A stretch of DNA of 64,000 nucleotides. It comes from Clostridium_AD estertheticum_D (GTDB lineage: Bacteria > Bacillota > Clostridia > Clostridiales > Clostridiaceae). The translations under genes were made by a program, and so were the position numbers. Each line of letters starts with the position of its first letter. Position 1 is the stretch's first letter. Positions 61,788 to 64,000 of this stretch are shown piece by piece. The DNA is taken from assembly GCF_018861295.1 (NCBI RefSeq), contig NZ_JAHLDM010000010.1, positions 1 to 64,000 of the forward strand, in the 5' to 3' direction. The notes under the pieces were generated by a model. The model saw only the letters and a list, made by a program, of their open reading frames with translations, searched no databases and was not told the DNA's origin.

Positions 61788-61817
61788 TTGATTTTTCTTT
61801 ATGAAGTTTGTTAAAAT
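61788..61817 (+). promoter_or_regulatory. ptb-buk promoter
   Basis: TTGATT (61788-61793), an 18-nt spacer, TAAAAT (61812-61817) with TGT before it (extended -10). TTTGTTAAAA overlaps the -10 and looks like one half of a Rex operator; the second half is weak. Confidence 0.6.
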
Positions 61818-61928
61818 GGTACAGAAGATAAAAAACGCAAAACAGAAAACAATAATACACATCAGACAAATATTAAAGTTAATACATAATACAAAATATA
61901 TAATATATAATCGAGGGAGTGTAATTGA

Positions 61929-62837
61929 ATGAGTAAAACATTTGATAAAATTTTAGACACAGCAAAAGCACAAGGAATGAAAACTGTAGTAGTAGCTGTA
62001 GCACAGGATGAACCAGTACTTGAGGCGGTTCGTGACGCTAAGAAAAATGGTATAGCAAATGCAATACTAGTAGGAGATAAAGAAAAAATAATATTTATTG
62101 CTAAAAACATAGGTATGGATGCATCAGAGTTTGAAATTATTGATGAGAAGAACGTTTCTAAAGCAGCATTAACTGCAGTTCAGATTGTATCATCAGGAAA
62201 AGCTGATATGCTTATGAAAGGGTTAATTGATACAGCAACATTCTTAAGGGCCGTGTTAAACAAAGAAGTAGGCCTTAGAACTGGGAAACTAATGTCACAT
62301 GTAGCTGTATTTGAAATACCGGAGTATGACAGACTAATATTTTTAACAGATGTTGCTTTTAATATGTATCCAGAACTGAAGGAAAAAAAGAGTATAATAA
62401 ACAATTCAGTAGCAGTAGCAAAAGCGTGTGGAGTTGATGTTCCTAAAGTCGCAGTAGTTTGCGCAGTAGAAGTAGTAAATCCAGGAATGCCAGCAACACT
62501 AGATGCAGCAATGTTATCGAAAATGAATGATAGAGGTCAGATAAAAGGTTGTATTGTTGATGGACCTTTATCCCTTGATATTGCAATATCTGAGGAAGCT
62601 GCAAATCATAAAAATATACAAAGTCCAGTTGCAGGAAAAGCGGATATTCTTGTAATGCCAAATATTGAAGCAGGAAATTCTATGTATAAATGCTTAAATT
62701 ACACTACTAAATCTAAAAGTGGTGGATTACTAGTAGGTACTTCTGCTCCTGTTATATTAACTTCTAGAGCGGATACTCCTGAAACAAAATTACATTCTAT
62801 AGCTCTTGCAGCATTAGTTGCAGAATATAATAAATAA
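61929..62837 (+). CDS. ptb: Phosphate butyryltransferase
   Basis: A 302-aa acyltransferase that converts butyryl-CoA plus phosphate to butyryl-phosphate and CoA. Family motifs: VVVAVAQDEPVLEAVRDA at the start, ADMLMKGLIDTATFLRAVL, FLTDVAFNMYPEL and DVLVMPNIEAGNSMYKCL-type (DILVMPNIEAGN). Phosphotransacetylase is the nearest alternative, but the length and the neighbouring buk favour Ptb. RBS GAGGGAG. Its own promoter lies at 61788. Confidence 0.95.
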   Translation: MSKTFDKILDTAKAQGMKTVVVAVAQDEPVLEAVRDAKKNGIANAILVGDKEKIIFIAKNIGMDASEFEIIDEKNVSKAALTAVQIVSSGKADMLMKGLIDTATFLRAVLNKEVGLRTGKLMSHVAVFEIPEYDRLIFLTDVAFNMYPELKEKKSIINNSVAVAKACGVDVPKVAVVCAVEVVNPGMPATLDAAMLSKMNDRGQIKGCIVDGPLSLDIAISEEAANHKNIQSPVAGKADILVMPNIEAGNSMYKCLNYTTKSKSGGLLVGTSAPVILTSRADTPETKLHSIALAALVAEYNK

Positions 62838-62925
62838 AATTTCCGATTCTTTAGGAACATAAAATATACTAGTATATCTATTTGTTATTTATTTAATGTA
62901 CTTTATAGCATAAAGGAGGAACAAT

Positions 62926-63996
62926 ATGTCATATAAATTATTAATAATTAACCCAGGGTCAACATCTACTAAAATAGGTGTATATGAGGATGAAAAGGAA
63001 ATATTAGAAGAAACATTAAGGCATCCATCAGAAGAGATAGATAACTTTAAAAGCATATTTGAGCAACTTGATTTCAGAAAAGACGTTATCTTGAGTATTC
63101 TTAAGGAAAAGAATTTTGATATTAAAACTTTGGATGCCATAGTAGGCCGAGGTGGAATGTTAAAACCAATTGAAGGCGGCACTTATATTGTAAATGCAGC
63201 AATGCTTAATGATTTAAAAATTGGAGTACAAGGTCAACATGCTTCTAATTTAGGTGGGATAATTGCAAATGAAATTGCAAAATCTTTAAACATACCAGCA
63301 TATATAGTTGATCCAACAGTAGTGGATGAAATGGCACCAGTTGCTAAATTATCAGGAATACCAGATATAGATAGAAAGAGTATTTTCCATGCATTAAATC
63401 AAAAAGCAGTGGCCAAAAGATATGCAAAAGAAAACGGAAAAAAATACGAGGAAATTAATTTAATAGTTGCACATATGGGCGGAGGAGTTACAGTAGGAGC
63501 TCATGAGAATGGGAAAGTTATAGATGTTAATAATGGACTCGATGGAGATGGTCCATTTTCACCAGAAAGATCTGGAGGATTACCATCAGGCGATTTAGCT
63601 AAGATGTGTTTTAATGGAAAATACACTTTAGAAGATATAAAGAAAAAGATAAATGGAAAAGGTGGATTTGTCTCTTACCTTAATACTAATGATGTACGAG
63701 ATGCGCTTAAAATGTCACAAGCTGGTGACAAAAAGGCTAAATTGATTATTCAAGCTATGGGATATCAAGTAGCTAAGGAAATTGGGGGCTGCGCAGCTGT
63801 TTTATCAGGAAAAGTAGATGCTATAATTTTAACTGGTGGGATAGCTTATGGAGAAGCTGTTGTTAATTATATAACCAAAAGAGTAAAATTCATAGCAGAT
63901 GTGGTAGTTTACGCAGGTGAAGATGAATTGTTAGCACTAGCTCAAGGTGCTATAGGAGTTTTAAGTGGAAAAGAGCAGGCAAAAGTTTATAAATAA
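62926..63996 (+). CDS. buk: Butyrate kinase
   Basis: A 356-aa ASKHA-fold kinase that makes butyrate and ATP from butyryl-phosphate. LLIINPGSTSTKIGVYEDE opens the protein, HMGGGVTVGAHENGKVID is the phosphate-2 region and ILTGGIAYGE the adenosine region. Length is typical (about 355). RBS AAAGGAGG. Cotranscribed with ptb; the stop lies just before the window end. Confidence 0.96.
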   Translation: MSYKLLIINPGSTSTKIGVYEDEKEILEETLRHPSEEIDNFKSIFEQLDFRKDVILSILKEKNFDIKTLDAIVGRGGMLKPIEGGTYIVNAAMLNDLKIGVQGQHASNLGGIIANEIAKSLNIPAYIVDPTVVDEMAPVAKLSGIPDIDRKSIFHALNQKAVAKRYAKENGKKYEEINLIVAHMGGGVTVGAHENGKVIDVNNGLDGDGPFSPERSGGLPSGDLAKMCFNGKYTLEDIKKKINGKGGFVSYLNTNDVRDALKMSQAGDKKAKLIIQAMGYQVAKEIGGCAAVLSGKVDAIILTGGIAYGEAVVNYITKRVKFIADVVVYAGEDELLALAQGAIGVLSGKEQAKVYK

Positions 63997-64000
63997 ACAA

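Noticed and set aside
1..64000. CRISPR arrays, insertion sequences, prophage or attachment sites
   Set aside because: No regularly spaced short repeats, transposase, integrase or phage genes were seen; the only large repeat is the tuf pair.

Overview
The window is chromosomal DNA from a low-GC, spore-forming, butyrate-producing anaerobe, most likely Clostridium sensu stricto. The evidence is AT-rich sequence, strong AGGAGG-type ribosome binding sites, frequent TTG/GTG starts, sporulation sigma factor SigH, the germination amidase CwlD, the DisA/CdaA c-di-AMP cyclases, a ptb-buk butyrate operon, and an rpsL-S10-spc-alpha ribosomal superregion in Firmicute order. I see no insertion sequence, prophage or CRISPR array.

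Layout. 0-13.3 kb: tRNA-Asn, two small unknown genes, an M24 aminopeptidase, clpC, disA, a minus-strand MazG-like small protein, a CarD-type regulator, a PIN/TRAM membrane protein, ispD, a T-box leader, then mrnC-thyX-rlmB-rae1-like NYN gene and sigH. The T-box reads a proline codon but no aminoacyl-tRNA synthetase follows it. 13.3-31 kb: tRNA-Gly and tRNA-Thr, tuf copy 1, rpmG-secE-nusG-rplK-rplA, L10 leader with rplJ-rplL, rpoB-rpoC, L7Ae-like protein, rpsL-rpsG-fusA and tuf copy 2. 31-46.5 kb: the S10, spc and alpha operons, rpsJ to rplQ, with secY, adk, a broken map gene, a KOW protein, infA and rpoA. 46.5-51 kb: ecfA1-ecfA2-ecfT-truA and rplM-rpsI with an L13 leader. 51-64 kb: an iron/manganese SOD-like protein (minus), cwlD, a TPR membrane protein, trxA, a thioredoxin-reductase-like flavoprotein lacking the NADPH motifs, a SleB-like hydrolase behind a c-di-AMP riboswitch (minus), an unknown anchored protein (minus), cdaA-cdaR, a FAD-dependent protein, and ptb-buk.

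How the genes work together. Most of the window builds the translation and transcription machinery: ribosomal proteins, RNA polymerase core, elongation factors, rRNA maturation (Mini-III, RlmB) and protein export (SecE, SecY). A second theme is c-di-AMP: two cyclases, the CdaR regulator and a c-di-AMP riboswitch driving a cell-wall hydrolase lie in one 64 kb window. A third is spore biology (SigH, CwlD, SleB-like hydrolase), and a fourth is ferredoxin/thiol redox and butyrate energy metabolism.

No wholly new multi-gene system is evident. The best leads are the orphan proline T-box now placed before the rRNA-maturation/sigH genes, the decayed methionine aminopeptidase inside the spc operon, the inferred ferredoxin-type thioredoxin reductase whose partner trxA carries a CsoR/CstR-like palindrome, a clpC locus without its usual ctsR-mcsA-mcsB and radA neighbours, an Asn at the rifampicin-contact His of RpoB, and two matched L1-type hairpins before rplK and rplA. 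Family assignments rest on recognising motifs by eye; no database search was run.
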